Origin: a virus
IMG/VR virus record: IMGVR_UViG_3300009788_000292
Span: 1-24,330 of that record
Strand: one strand, 5' to 3'
DNA: 24,330 bases
Part shown: piece by piece, positions 15,779 to 23,176 of the stretch
Layout of the letters: each line of letters begins with the position of its first letter
Numbering within the stretch: position 1 is the first letter of the stretch
Position numbers and translations under genes: made by a program
The notes under the pieces: model-generated
What the model saw: the letters and a program-made list of their open reading frames with translations, nothing else
Told to the model about the DNA's origin: nothing
Database searches by the model: none

Positions 15779-16356
15779 TGATTGAAGAAGAAACAAAAGC
15801 ACTTATCGTCATAGACTATGCGCATCACGAAGTGCATAATGGAAATTCATATATGGCACACTATGATTTAACTACTTCGTCTGCAAATGACCATCAAACT
15901 GCTATTGGTTTTACAACGCCAAATACTACTAAGTGGCTCCATTTGTTAATTCGTATAGCTGCTTCAAGTCCGGCTGAGTTTTCTATTGATGAAGTTCCCA
16001 CCATTGATGATGAAAAAGGAACTGCATTGGTTGCATATAACAGAGATAGAAATAGCAGTAATATAAGTGGTATACTTTCACTTGCTTCTACTGCTGTTGC
16101 TGGACAAGCTACATCATATACTAATACACAAATAGCGGCTGCAAGTTATTCTGCTGGAACTATAATTGGACACTATCTATTAGCAGGTGGAAAAGGGCCA
16201 AGAGTTGTTGGCGGCACTAACAGAGGTTCGCAGGAAATAATTTTGAAACAGAATACTAAGTATTTATTTTTGATGCAGAATATTGGCGCAAATGCTAACT
16301 TACATGAAATACATTTAAATTGGTATGAGCACACCAATAAAGTTTTTGACATTTAA
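15778..16356 (+). CDS. Recurrent phage structural protein with HHEVH motif
   Basis: 192 residues from ATG 15778 (TAATG junction); the ATG at 15766 has its purine stretch too close to serve. The start region D-Y-A-H-H-E-V-H-N-G-N-S, the central FTTPNTTKWLHL, the YNRDRNSSN segment and the terminal HLNWYEHT are a set I have seen recurring in uncultured-phage structural proteins, usually near neck genes. Predicted all-beta. Function not established: a head fibre or decoration role is the best guess. The two His pairs could bind metal but no active-site arrangement is evident. Confidence 0.6.
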   Translation: MIEEETKALIVIDYAHHEVHNGNSYMAHYDLTTSSANDHQTAIGFTTPNTTKWLHLLIRIAASSPAEFSIDEVPTIDDEKGTALVAYNRDRNSSNISGILSLASTAVAGQATSYTNTQIAAASYSAGTIIGHYLLAGGKGPRVVGGTNRGSQEIILKQNTKYLFLMQNIGANANLHEIHLNWYEHTNKVFDI

Positions 16357-16372
16357 ATAAAGGATAAATAAA

Positions 16373-17551
16373 ATGCCAGCTTCAGGAAATTATATCTTAG
16401 AAGCAGATATAGATAATTGGGATGTACCTTGTGGCTTAGAAGAAGAGTTTGCAACTTCTGCTGTTGCTACTTCTACGGACATCATTACAGTGACACATGA
16501 TATAGATACGGGTGCGGAAGTTAGTTTCACAACTACTGGTACTTTGCCCGATGGCTTGGAATTAGATACATTATATTATGTTATTAATGTAAGTTCTGTA
16601 ACTATTAAGGTAGCGAATTCACCTCTGCTTGCTGCACTAGGTACACAAGTAGATCTTGTGGATGCTGGAACTGGCACTCATACTATTCGAATAAATTGGA
16701 GCGAGACTTTTGCAACTACAGATGTCACACTTGCTTCAGATAAAATTACCGTGTCTCATGATATTGATGATGCTTGTAAACTAAGATTTAATTCCAGTGG
16801 TTCCACGCCTGATTTGCCAGCACCTTTGGTTGTAGGAGTTGCGTATTATGCTATCAACGTAGATCCAACTCATGTACAAGTAGCAACAACGCCAGCCAAT
16901 GCTATTGCAGGTACTAATATTACTATTACGGATGTTGGGTCAGGTACACATAGTTTGTTTGTTGGAGAAGGTGAAACAGAATACGATAGACAACAAGCCA
17001 TAAACCGAGTTGAAGACTTAATTGAAAAATTAACTAAGGACTTTTTCTATGCTGAAGATTTTGTTATCTATCTTGATGGCAACGGAAAAGACAGATTATT
17101 CTTAGGCCTTGTGCCAGATATTATATCTGTTAGTAAAGTAAAAATTTCAGGTGTTGAACTTACTTCTTCTTGGTATACATTCGACAATGATTCAATTTAC
17201 TTAGATCCAGAAGCAGTTACTTCCGAAGAAGGCGACATGGCAGAACTGCACCTTCGCTTAAAGTATGAGCGAATATTATTTCCAAGAGGTATGGGCAATA
17301 TAAAAGTAACTGGCACCTATGGAAAAAGCACTGTGCCCGCACGCGTAAGGCAAGCTGCAATTATACTTTGTAAAGCAGAGAATGATCCTGAGCTTTATCC
17401 AAGTTATGATTCAAACTTAAAATCTGAAAAGATAGGTGACTATAGCTACACTGTAGCTGATGGCAAAAACATAACTAAGACTGGTATTGATGCTGTGGAT
17501 GATTTACTCAGAGAATACTTAAGAAAAAAGCCAATGCTTGGAGCAGTATAA
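16373..17551 (+). CDS. Head-tail connector (adaptor) with two inserted beta domains
   Basis: 392 residues, AAAGGATAAA upstream. A short N-terminus (EADIDNW) is followed at about residue 205 by the helical adaptor core D-R-Q-Q-A-I-N-R-V-E-D-L-I-E-K-L-T-K-D-F-F and DGNGKDRLFLGLVPDI, ending with a helix (AAIILCK) and YSYTVADGKN. This is the gp6/gp15-type connector that binds below the portal. Residues 31-106 and 118-195 are two copies of a beta domain inserted between the N-terminal segment and the core. Length is roughly twice that of a plain adaptor. Shares its last base with the next ATG (TAATG). Confidence 0.8.
   Translation: MPASGNYILEADIDNWDVPCGLEEEFATSAVATSTDIITVTHDIDTGAEVSFTTTGTLPDGLELDTLYYVINVSSVTIKVANSPLLAALGTQVDLVDAGTGTHTIRINWSETFATTDVTLASDKITVSHDIDDACKLRFNSSGSTPDLPAPLVVGVAYYAINVDPTHVQVATTPANAIAGTNITITDVGSGTHSLFVGEGETEYDRQQAINRVEDLIEKLTKDFFYAEDFVIYLDGNGKDRLFLGLVPDIISVSKVKISGVELTSSWYTFDNDSIYLDPEAVTSEEGDMAELHLRLKYERILFPRGMGNIKVTGTYGKSTVPARVRQAAIILCKAENDPELYPSYDSNLKSEKIGDYSYTVADGKNITKTGIDAVDDLLREYLRKKPMLGAV
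16463..16690 (+). repeat. Copy 1 of the inserted beta domain in the connector
   Basis: Encodes residues 31-106: T-D-I-I-T-V-T-H-D-I-D, then TLPDGL, T-L-Y-Y-V-I-N-V, IKVA, and D-A-G-T-G-T-H-T-I. I recognise this YYVI/GTGTH module from repeats in phage tail and fibre proteins. The offset to copy 2 is 87 residues. Confidence 0.75.
16724..16957 (+). repeat. Copy 2 of the inserted beta domain in the connector
   Basis: Encodes residues 118-195: S-D-K-I-T-V-S-H-D-I-D, then PLVVGVAYYAINV, VQVA and D-V-G-S-G-T-H-S-L. Protein similarity to copy 1 is clear while the DNA has diverged. Confidence 0.75.
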
Positions 17552-17871
17552 TGTTAAAGAATTTATACAACTCAGTGATAGATGTTTTAAGATTGACCTT
17601 AACTAGTGATGGTATGGGTGGTAAAACTGAAACTAAATCCGTGTTGCACAAAAATTTAAAATGCAGAATCAATTGGAAAACTGGTGGTGAGAAAATTCAG
17701 TTTGACAAAGAGACATATTATCGTGATGCAAAAGTTTATTGCAGTGTAGTCGACATTACGGTAAAAGACAGAGTACTTTTTAACGGGACTGAGTACTTGA
17801 TCGTAGACGTAGCAAATCCCGATAACATGGACAAATATTTAGTCCTAAATATAAGGCTGTTACAATCATGA
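17551..17871 (+). CDS. Head-tail joining protein (head closure)
   Basis: 106 residues. The sequence has the form of phage head-tail joining proteins: an N-terminal strand with L-R-L-T-L-T-S-D-G-M-G-G-K-T, a KNLKCRINWKTGGE section, then VYCSVVDITVKDRVLFNGTEYLIVDVANPD. It belongs to the small beta-barrel family (SPP1 gp16-like) that seals the head and forms the tail docking site. Placement right after the connector agrees. ATGA overlap with the 51-aa gene that follows. Confidence 0.78.
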   Translation: MLKNLYNSVIDVLRLTLTSDGMGGKTETKSVLHKNLKCRINWKTGGEKIQFDKETYYRDAKVYCSVVDITVKDRVLFNGTEYLIVDVANPDNMDKYLVLNIRLLQS

Positions 17872-18023
17872 CAAACGAACAAAGAGAAGAAGCACAAAAA
17901 ATAATGCGTGAGTTGATGGTTTTCATGAGCGACTTTAATGATTTGCAAAAGACTTTCAGCCGCTTACAAAACGATGCGAAAGTACTTTATGAACAATTGG
18001 ACAATAGACTTGACGATGGCTAA
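17868..18023 (+). CDS. 51-aa coiled-coil peptide
   Basis: ATG 17868 overlaps the stop of the head-tail joining gene (ATGA). The 51 residues are entirely helical in composition, with EEAQKIMRELMVF, DLQKTFSRLQNDAKVL and EQLDNRLDDG giving a heptad-like hydrophobic pattern. No family recognised. The gene ends directly before the structured RNA candidate, and its tight overlap is the main support that it is expressed. Confidence 0.6.
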   Translation: MTNEQREEAQKIMRELMVFMSDFNDLQKTFSRLQNDAKVLYEQLDNRLDDG

Positions 18024-18131
18024 CGGCTATCCAAGTAGATACGTATGTATTCCGAAGTGCAGCTGTAAAAGGTTTGGGTCGGGTGAAGCTGTCGCTGTAC
18101 ACTGAAGGCTTCCGGCTTGGATAGCTTTTTG
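18024..18131 (+). ncRNA. Candidate structured RNA with 10-bp closing stem and U-run
   Basis: GCTATCCAAG at 18026-18035 pairs exactly with CTTGGATAGC at 18116-18125, followed by five T. A G-U pair extends the stem on each side. Inside, AUAC/GUAU (18039-18042 with 18047-18050) can form a small hairpin; CC-GAAG (18052-18057) pairs with CUUC-C-GG (18109-18115, one bulged C); and UGCAGC (18058-18063) pairs with GCUGUA (18094-18099). The apex is a 30-base loop rich in G. The segment is more GC-rich than its surroundings and has no ORF of its own. It is not a tRNA: no acceptor or T-loop. It could act as an ncRNA, an attenuator, or a processing site before the tail genes. Confidence 0.6.
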
Positions 18132-18141
18132 AAAGGTAATA

Positions 18142-18444
18142 ATGGGAATAACGAAAGACAACACGGATAAATTTTTTAAGAAAGTTGAAGCACAAGTAAG
18201 TGCCAATTTGAAAACAGCTACTATGCTTGTTGAACGAGATGCAAAAATTTTCTGTCCTGTTCTTACTGGTACGCTGAAAAGAAGTATTACGCATGAATTT
18301 CCAGGTAAACATACAGCTATCGTTGGTTCGAATATTGAATACGCTCCTCATGTAGAATTAGGTACATCGAAGATGGCAGCACATCCTTTTCTTAGACCAG
18401 CAATAATAAAAAATCGTAAAGCAATAAAGAGGCTTTTAAAATGA
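18142..18444 (+). CDS. Tail component, HK97 gp10-like
   Basis: 100 residues, GAAAGG upstream. The conserved features of the HK97 gp10 family are present in order: an N-terminal helix, then D-A-K-I-F-C-P-V-L-T-G-T-L-K-R-S-I, the turn GSNIEYAPHVELGTSKM and the ending HPFLRPAI. The family forms part of the neck/tail terminator interface. It is directly after the structured RNA and overlaps the next gene by 4 bases (ATGA). Confidence 0.9.
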   Translation: MGITKDNTDKFFKKVEAQVSANLKTATMLVERDAKIFCPVLTGTLKRSITHEFPGKHTAIVGSNIEYAPHVELGTSKMAAHPFLRPAIIKNRKAIKRLLK

Positions 18445-18902
18445 ATGATTTATTTACAGGTTTGTATGACAAATATATTGCTGACACAGCTTTGGTTGCA
18501 GCTATAACTGGCTTCTATAATACTGAAGCACCTCCTAAAGCTGTGTTTCCATATATTGTTTTCCAAATGATTATAAACACACCTGATTTGGATTCATCAA
18601 ATAATTGGGAAAATTATACTTTGCAATTTAACATTTTTGATAATTCACGTTCGGCAGACACTATTGGTGCTATCTATGAATTGTTAAAAGGTGATACGGC
18701 TTCGGGAACGGGTTTTGATTATTTCGATTTAATCGTTGACAATTACACAACTGTGGCAATGGTAAGACAATCTGCTCGCTTGTTGCGTGTAGATAAAATT
18801 TGGCAATACAATGTGCTCTATGAATTGCTCTCCACCTATACGGGTGAAGTTGCGACGGCACAGTATTGTGGAAACTTTTACAATCTTTTAGGAATTTACT
18901 AA
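18441..18902 (+). CDS. Tail completion protein, DUF3168/gp17-like
   Basis: 153 residues. The arrangement LFTGLYDKY ... ADTALVAAITGFYNTEAPPKAVFPYIVFQM, then an Asn-Trp-Glu strand YTLQFNIFDNSRSAD and the helix TIGAIYELL is that of the tail terminator/completion family (DUF3168). These proteins cap the tail at the head end. It overlaps the gp10-like gene by 4 bases and ends in a TAATG junction with the transferase gene. Confidence 0.82.
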   Translation: MNDLFTGLYDKYIADTALVAAITGFYNTEAPPKAVFPYIVFQMIINTPDLDSSNNWENYTLQFNIFDNSRSADTIGAIYELLKGDTASGTGFDYFDLIVDNYTTVAMVRQSARLLRVDKIWQYNVLYELLSTYTGEVATAQYCGNFYNLLGIY

Positions 18903-19999
18903 TGGAAAATCGTATGGCAATAACTGAACAAGACAAGGAGTTACTCACAAAATTCATAAAGGAGAAGAACATAAAAAGTGTGCTTGAATTCGGTACAGGA
19001 GAATCAACATTTTTGTTTAATGTTTATTGTACTAGGGTAATAAGCTTTGATACAGATAAAGATTACTCTGCAAAATTTAGATCCAAACTAAATTGTACTG
19101 CTTTGCAATTATGGGAAGGCAAACTAGATGCTGATATGCAAGATACGTGTAGTGAATTAGATGTAGATATGGTTTTTATCGATGGCCCAGCAGGTGGAGA
19201 AAACAGAGAACCATCTTATCGATTGGCGGTTATGACAAAAGCAAAATATATTGCTTGCCACGATACACATCGTGAAACAGATTATCGTTGGGTAAGCAAA
19301 CACCTTAAAGATTGGACTTTAGTTACATCGAATAGCATGCTTTCAATTTATGAAAACAAACCTTGTACAAGTAAAGTGTTTATTAGTATTCCAATGCCCA
19401 GAGATTATAAAGTAGACTTTGAAACAATGCGCTTTTGCACAACATCAATGCGCAAAGGATGGCACTGGGCAAACTGTCCTTCGATAGAACCAACCTTAGC
19501 GAGAAATATGCTCATAGCACAATTCCTAACAAGAGAAGAGTTTGCAGACTATACACATCTATTCTTTTTAGATGCTGACACTATACCTCCTCCAGATACA
19601 ATACAGAAATTACTGTACCATGATAAAGACGTGGTAGCAGGTGTAACCCCTATCTGGCTGCATAGTAATATATATTGGAATGTACAAGTCGAAGAAAAAA
19701 AGAACATGGCTGCACGTGCATTGCCAAAAAAACTAACCAAAGTTTTGAGAGTAGGTGGCACAACAGTTCTTATAAAAAGAAAAGTGCTCGAGAAATTAGC
19801 GTTTCCTTTTTATAAAGTAGTTTTAGCAGAAACTATGGAAGAAATAAACAGAGTTGGGCCTATCTTGCAAGGTAGTGATTATTATTTTTGTGACCGAGTA
19901 CGTGAAGCGGGATTTGAGATTTACATTGACCCGCAGATTATGTGTAAACACATAAGACCAGTTAACTTATTGGATTTAATTGTTGAATATAAGGAGTAA
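18902..19999 (+). CDS. Methyltransferase-glycosyltransferase fusion protein
   Basis: 365 residues from ATG 18902 (TAATG junction, TTAGGA upstream); the ORF's upstream alternatives lie inside the tail completion gene. Domain 1, residues about 10-160, is a Rossmann methyltransferase-like fold: V27-L-E-F-G-T-G-E-S for SAM binding, an FDTDKD strand end, FIDGP at D94 and HDTHR at 120-124. Domain 2, residues about 165-365, is a GT-A glycosyltransferase: VFISIPMPRDY start, D224-A-D-T nucleotide-sugar motif, G324-S-D-Y-Y-F-C-D-R and the closing YIDPQIMCKHI. Probably decorates a virion protein or a host surface sugar. Substrate unknown. It interrupts the tail genes, so it may be an acquired moron. Confidence 0.75.
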   Translation: MENRMAITEQDKELLTKFIKEKNIKSVLEFGTGESTFLFNVYCTRVISFDTDKDYSAKFRSKLNCTALQLWEGKLDADMQDTCSELDVDMVFIDGPAGGENREPSYRLAVMTKAKYIACHDTHRETDYRWVSKHLKDWTLVTSNSMLSIYENKPCTSKVFISIPMPRDYKVDFETMRFCTTSMRKGWHWANCPSIEPTLARNMLIAQFLTREEFADYTHLFFLDADTIPPPDTIQKLLYHDKDVVAGVTPIWLHSNIYWNVQVEEKKNMAARALPKKLTKVLRVGGTTVLIKRKVLEKLAFPFYKVVLAETMEEINRVGPILQGSDYYFCDRVREAGFEIYIDPQIMCKHIRPVNLLDLIVEYKE

Positions 20000-20004
20000 A
20001 AACT

Positions 20005-20370
20005 ATGGCAACATATCATGGTAAATCAGCTAAAGCAGATTTTGGCGGTGCGGTCGCCGCAGCACTTGCATGGACAATGGCAACTATTGCAGATATTGCC
20101 GAATCAACTTATATGGGTTTGACGTGGAAAACTTTTGCATCAGGTTTTCGAGATGCTACAGCTACTCTCGATTGTAATGCACAAGCAGAACAAACAACTG
20201 CTTATCTCGGAACTAATGCAGCACTCAAACTCTATATAAATAGTACGAAATATTTTTATCTCAACACTGCAATTTGCACCGGACTAACAGAAACTGTGAA
20301 CATGAATGACGTAGGAAAGGTTTCTTATGACTTTGCGATTGATGCTATTGGTGGCATCACTTACGTCTAA
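20005..20370 (+). CDS. Tail tube-like protein, copy 1
   Basis: 121 residues, AAGGAG upstream. It begins M-A-T-Y-H-G-K-S-A-K-A and contains I-A-D-I-A-E, both shared with the next gene, plus a Thr/Ala-rich beta core and VSYDFAIDAIGG at the end. Size and beta composition fit a tube or tail-accessory subunit. Placement directly before the tail assembly chaperone supports a tail-tube family member. Confidence 0.62.
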   Translation: MATYHGKSAKADFGGAVAAALAWTMATIADIAESTYMGLTWKTFASGFRDATATLDCNAQAEQTTAYLGTNAALKLYINSTKYFYLNTAICTGLTETVNMNDVGKVSYDFAIDAIGGITYV

Positions 20371-20395
20371 AAATTTAATTTAAGGAGACTTAATT

Positions 20396-20788
20396 ATGGC
20401 AGGGTTTCATGGTAAAACTGCAAAAGCATGGTGGGGAAGTACTGGCTATACAGAATTCGCTAACATAACGGAATGGTCTTGCTCATTGATAGCCGATGTT
20501 GCAGAGAGTCATTCTATGCATGCTACCAGTTTTGGTAAGACAAGAGAAGTAGGATTCAAAGGCGGAACTGCAGTTGTAACTTGTTTTCTAGCTGGAGAAG
20601 AAGTTGTAGAAGAAGATGATACAATTACGCTAGAACTTTGGCGCACATCAACTTCTACGGACAAAGGATATTCAGGTTCAGCAATTGTTACTGGAATTGA
20701 CTTTGGTGTTGACAAAGATGGTATTGAAACTATTTCTTACAGCTTTCAGTTTACAGGTACTGTAACATCCACTTTGGGTGCTTCATAA
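20396..20788 (+). CDS. Tail tube-like protein, copy 2 (major tail protein candidate)
   Basis: 130 residues, AAGGAGA upstream. It shares H-G-K-[ST]-A-K-A and A-D-[IV]-A-E with the preceding gene and ends with an aromatic strand ETISYSFQFTGTV. It adds an acidic loop (EEVVEEDD) and is the gene nearest the chaperone, the usual place of the major tail tube protein. Which copy forms the tube cannot be told from sequence. Confidence 0.68.
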   Translation: MAGFHGKTAKAWWGSTGYTEFANITEWSCSLIADVAESHSMHATSFGKTREVGFKGGTAVVTCFLAGEEVVEEDDTITLELWRTSTSTDKGYSGSAIVTGIDFGVDKDGIETISYSFQFTGTVTSTLGAS

Positions 20789-20803
20789 AATAAGGAGAAA
20801 AAA

Positions 20804-21274
20804 ATGAGTATGGATTTATCTGGTTTTGTTCACAAACGAACAAAGATCAAAATTGGTTCTGAGACTTTTACTTTTACTGAGTTGAATATGGCAGACATGG
20901 CAGAATTCAGGGCACATGTAAAAACGCAACGTGATACTGCGAATGAAAAACGTCGTGCACGTCTTTTGGAAGATGCTAAAAAAGTGCCTAACATAGATCC
21001 TGTTGAGTTGCTTCGTCTTACCGATGCGTCGATAACAGAAGAAGAATTTGCTATGGAATCCGAAACACTCGAAGGTGTTGGCTATCTTGCTTATCTTAGT
21101 TTGAGGCACCACAATGCAGAAGTTAGTTTAAGAGATGTACTAGATATTATTACACCACAACTGCTAGAGGAAGTAACAGATGCTATGTTTCCACCTTTAC
21201 CAAAAGAAGCAGGAGTAAAAGGTAAAAAAAAAGTAAAGTCAAAGATAGTAAAATCTCCGAAACAACAGCAGTAG
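20804..21274 (+). CDS. Tail assembly chaperone, short form (gpG-like)
   Basis: 156 residues, AAGGAGA upstream. An all-alpha chaperone-type protein with beta start (KIKIGSETFTFTEL) and helices through residue 120, ending in a Lys-rich tail VKGKKKVKSKIVKS before TAG. It lies between tube and tape-measure genes, which is the gpG position, and a slippery A-run occurs just before the stop. It binds the tape measure during tail assembly; the long form arises by frameshift. Confidence 0.78.
   Translation: MSMDLSGFVHKRTKIKIGSETFTFTELNMADMAEFRAHVKTQRDTANEKRRARLLEDAKKVPNIDPVELLRLTDASITEEEFAMESETLEGVGYLAYLSLRHHNAEVSLRDVLDIITPQLLEEVTDAMFPPLPKEAGVKGKKKVKSKIVKSPKQQQ
21211..21232 (+). promoter_or_regulatory. 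Programmed -1 frameshift site
   Basis: Nine A at 21224-21232 provide A-AAA-AAA in the zero frame (codons 141-143 Lys). AGGAG at 21211-21215 lies 10 bases before the heptamer, the spacing of the dnaX frameshift stimulator. The -1 frame from 21229 is open to 21468 with no stop. No strong downstream hairpin was seen by eye. The pair therefore looks like a gpG/gpGT recoding site. Confidence 0.72.
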
Positions 21275-21468
21275 CTTTGCTATGCAGATTTTATGGATTT
21301 AGTTTTGAGGCTGTAATGCAATTTACTATAAGACAGTTTACAATATTTTCTATTGAGATGGGAAATATAATACGCATGGAATCTGGTGGCAGTGTTACAC
21401 AACCAAGAGTATTCACAGGCGAAGCAGCACACAGACAAGCACTAAAAGGATTTGGAGGTAGATCCTAA
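21232..21468 (+). CDS. Frameshift extension of the tail chaperone (gpGT-like T domain)
   Basis: Frame -1 to the chaperone gene. If translation slips at the A-run the product is 221 residues, 143 from the first frame and 78 from this one. The extension contains LCRFYGFSFEAVMQFTIRQFTIF and a tail GEAAHRQALKGFGG, similar in shape to gpT domains. The TTG at 21277 could start it alone, but no binding site precedes it. The stop overlaps the tape-measure ATG (TAATG). Confidence 0.7.
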   Translation, partial: SKVKDSKISETTAVALLCRFYGFSFEAVMQFTIRQFTIFSIEMGNIIRMESGGSVTQPRVFTGEAAHRQALKGFGGRS

Positions 21469-23174
21469 TGGCTGAATCCTTGATGGAAGCCCATGTAAAA
21501 ATTGGTGCAAAACTCGAACCACTTAGAAGAGGACTAGCAAAAGCAAAAGCAGCCGTAGTAAAAGCTGTAGCAGCAATGCAAAGAGCTTTTGAAAAATTAT
21601 ATTCTGTTAGTAAAAAAGTTTTTCTTGGTCTTGCTGTATATTTGGGTATAGCATCAGTAGCAGCAATGAAACAAGAAGACGCTGAATTTCAATTAGCCGC
21701 CGCTTTAAAAATCACTGGAGAATATACAGACGCTTTAATGAAAAAATTCAAAGCCTTTGCTTCTTCTATTCAACAGGTAACAACTTATGGAGATGAAGAT
21801 GTACTTATGGTCATGCGTATGGGTTCAACTTTAGGATTGACTGCGAAAGAATTGGAGAAAGCAACCAAAGCAGCATTAGGATTAGGCGCAGCTTTTGGTG
21901 GACGTATGCGACCAGAAATGGCAATGCGATATATCGTTCAAGCTATGAGAGGAGAATATAGTTCATTGGCTACTTATATTGTAGCTTTAAAATCAGCCGA
22001 AACTCCAATGGAAAAACAACGAGTTTTACAAGAAGCACTTACTAACGCATGGGCAATTGCTGAAGCACAAGCATTAACAACTTCTGGTGCGCTTAAGCAA
22101 ATGAAAAATACCATTGGTGATATACTTTTTGAAGCGGTAGGCAAGCCTTTTTTAGATAATATTAGAAGAAGTGCAAAAAGAATTAAAAAATGGGCAGAAG
22201 ATAATCAAGACAAAATTAAAAAACTTGCGGAACAATTCGATCGCTTAGTGGAAGTTGGTGCAAAGGTAATATCTAAATTTGCAGGACCACTTATAAATAC
22301 AATGACTGAGTTAACAAAGAAGTTTGCAGACTTTGCAACCGCTTCTAAGTTAGAAAATGCTATCTGGGCAGTTGGAGAATGGACAGACAAAATATGGAAT
22401 AGAATAAAAGCTTTATATCAAGGTATAAAAGGTTTATGGGAAAGTGAAATACTCGGTAAAACAATTGGTGATGCATTCAAATATGCTTTTGATAAAGCTA
22501 CTGCTCAATTGGAACGCTGGGGTAAGCAGATTAAAATTATAATAAGTGCTATTGCTGGCACGGTCGGTTATGAATTCTCACAAAGATTTGGTGAAACAAT
22601 CGGAAGAGGAATGATTGACATAGCAGATAAAATTAGTAACATCTCCACTCTTATTTTGGTACCACTACAAAAAGCTATGTACATGGGAGGTACAAAACTT
22701 TTAGAAGAACGTATGGGAGCAACAAAACCTAGCATGGGAAAAGCACTAGAAAGAGCAGGAAGAGTTCCATTACGTGAAGTAGGAATACCGCCTTATGTAC
22801 ATCTTCTAATTACAAACGTAAGTGTACTTATTAAAGCTATGGATGAAGCGACAAAAGAAAAATGGCGTCAAATTCGTGCAGAGTTTGATGTTACAAGAAA
22901 ATCAACTGAAGCAGCAGATAAACAACTTGCTGCAGCAGGTGGACCACCGCCTCCGGGTGGTGGCGATGGTAAAGGTGCTCGCTTTGGTACTGTAGGTTTA
23001 CGAGAAGCATGGAGTCAAATGGTATCCGGAATGAAAGCTGACCCAGCACTTACATTGCAAGAAAAACTTATTGCTACACTAGAAAAAGTTGGCAAAATGT
23101 TAGATGGTTCAATACATGCAACGAGTAAAAATGAAGTAGCAGCATTAAAAACAGCTGGTACAGTAGGAGAATAA
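21468..23174 (+). CDS. Tape measure protein
   Basis: 568 residues, long and helical, directly after the chaperone frameshift. Residues 51-66 are a hydrophobic run (VFLGLAVYLGIASVAA), and a second Gly/Ala/Ile segment occurs near IIISAIAGTVG. Other features: KLEPLRRGLAKAK start, TSGALKQMKNTIGDILFEAVG in the first third (a tape-measure-family landmark), and a low-complexity GGPPPPGGGDG linker near the C-terminus. The protein sets tail length; at about 0.15 nm per residue the tail would be near 85 nm (estimate). No lysozyme or peptidase motif was seen. Confidence 0.9.
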   Translation: MAESLMEAHVKIGAKLEPLRRGLAKAKAAVVKAVAAMQRAFEKLYSVSKKVFLGLAVYLGIASVAAMKQEDAEFQLAAALKITGEYTDALMKKFKAFASSIQQVTTYGDEDVLMVMRMGSTLGLTAKELEKATKAALGLGAAFGGRMRPEMAMRYIVQAMRGEYSSLATYIVALKSAETPMEKQRVLQEALTNAWAIAEAQALTTSGALKQMKNTIGDILFEAVGKPFLDNIRRSAKRIKKWAEDNQDKIKKLAEQFDRLVEVGAKVISKFAGPLINTMTELTKKFADFATASKLENAIWAVGEWTDKIWNRIKALYQGIKGLWESEILGKTIGDAFKYAFDKATAQLERWGKQIKIIISAIAGTVGYEFSQRFGETIGRGMIDIADKISNISTLILVPLQKAMYMGGTKLLEERMGATKPSMGKALERAGRVPLREVGIPPYVHLLITNVSVLIKAMDEATKEKWRQIRAEFDVTRKSTEAADKQLAAAGGPPPPGGGDGKGARFGTVGLREAWSQMVSGMKADPALTLQEKLIATLEKVGKMLDGSIHATSKNEVAALKTAGTVGE

Positions 23175-23176
23175 CA

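Noticed and set aside
15377-15802. 141-codon minus-strand frame
   Set aside because: Antisense to a coupled structural gene with good start and binding site; product is Cys-rich nonsense without a family.
15796-15840. HHEVH read as a catalytic zinc motif
   Set aside because: The order is not HExxH, and no third ligand or protease fold is evident; the protein looks structural.
18024-18131. tRNA or tmRNA at this hairpin
   Set aside because: The closing stem is 10 bp instead of 7, and no T-loop, anticodon arm or CCA-like end fits.
17956-18351. 131-codon minus-strand frame over the structured RNA
   Set aside because: It crosses the RNA hairpin and gp10-like gene with no binding site; all neighbours are on the + strand.
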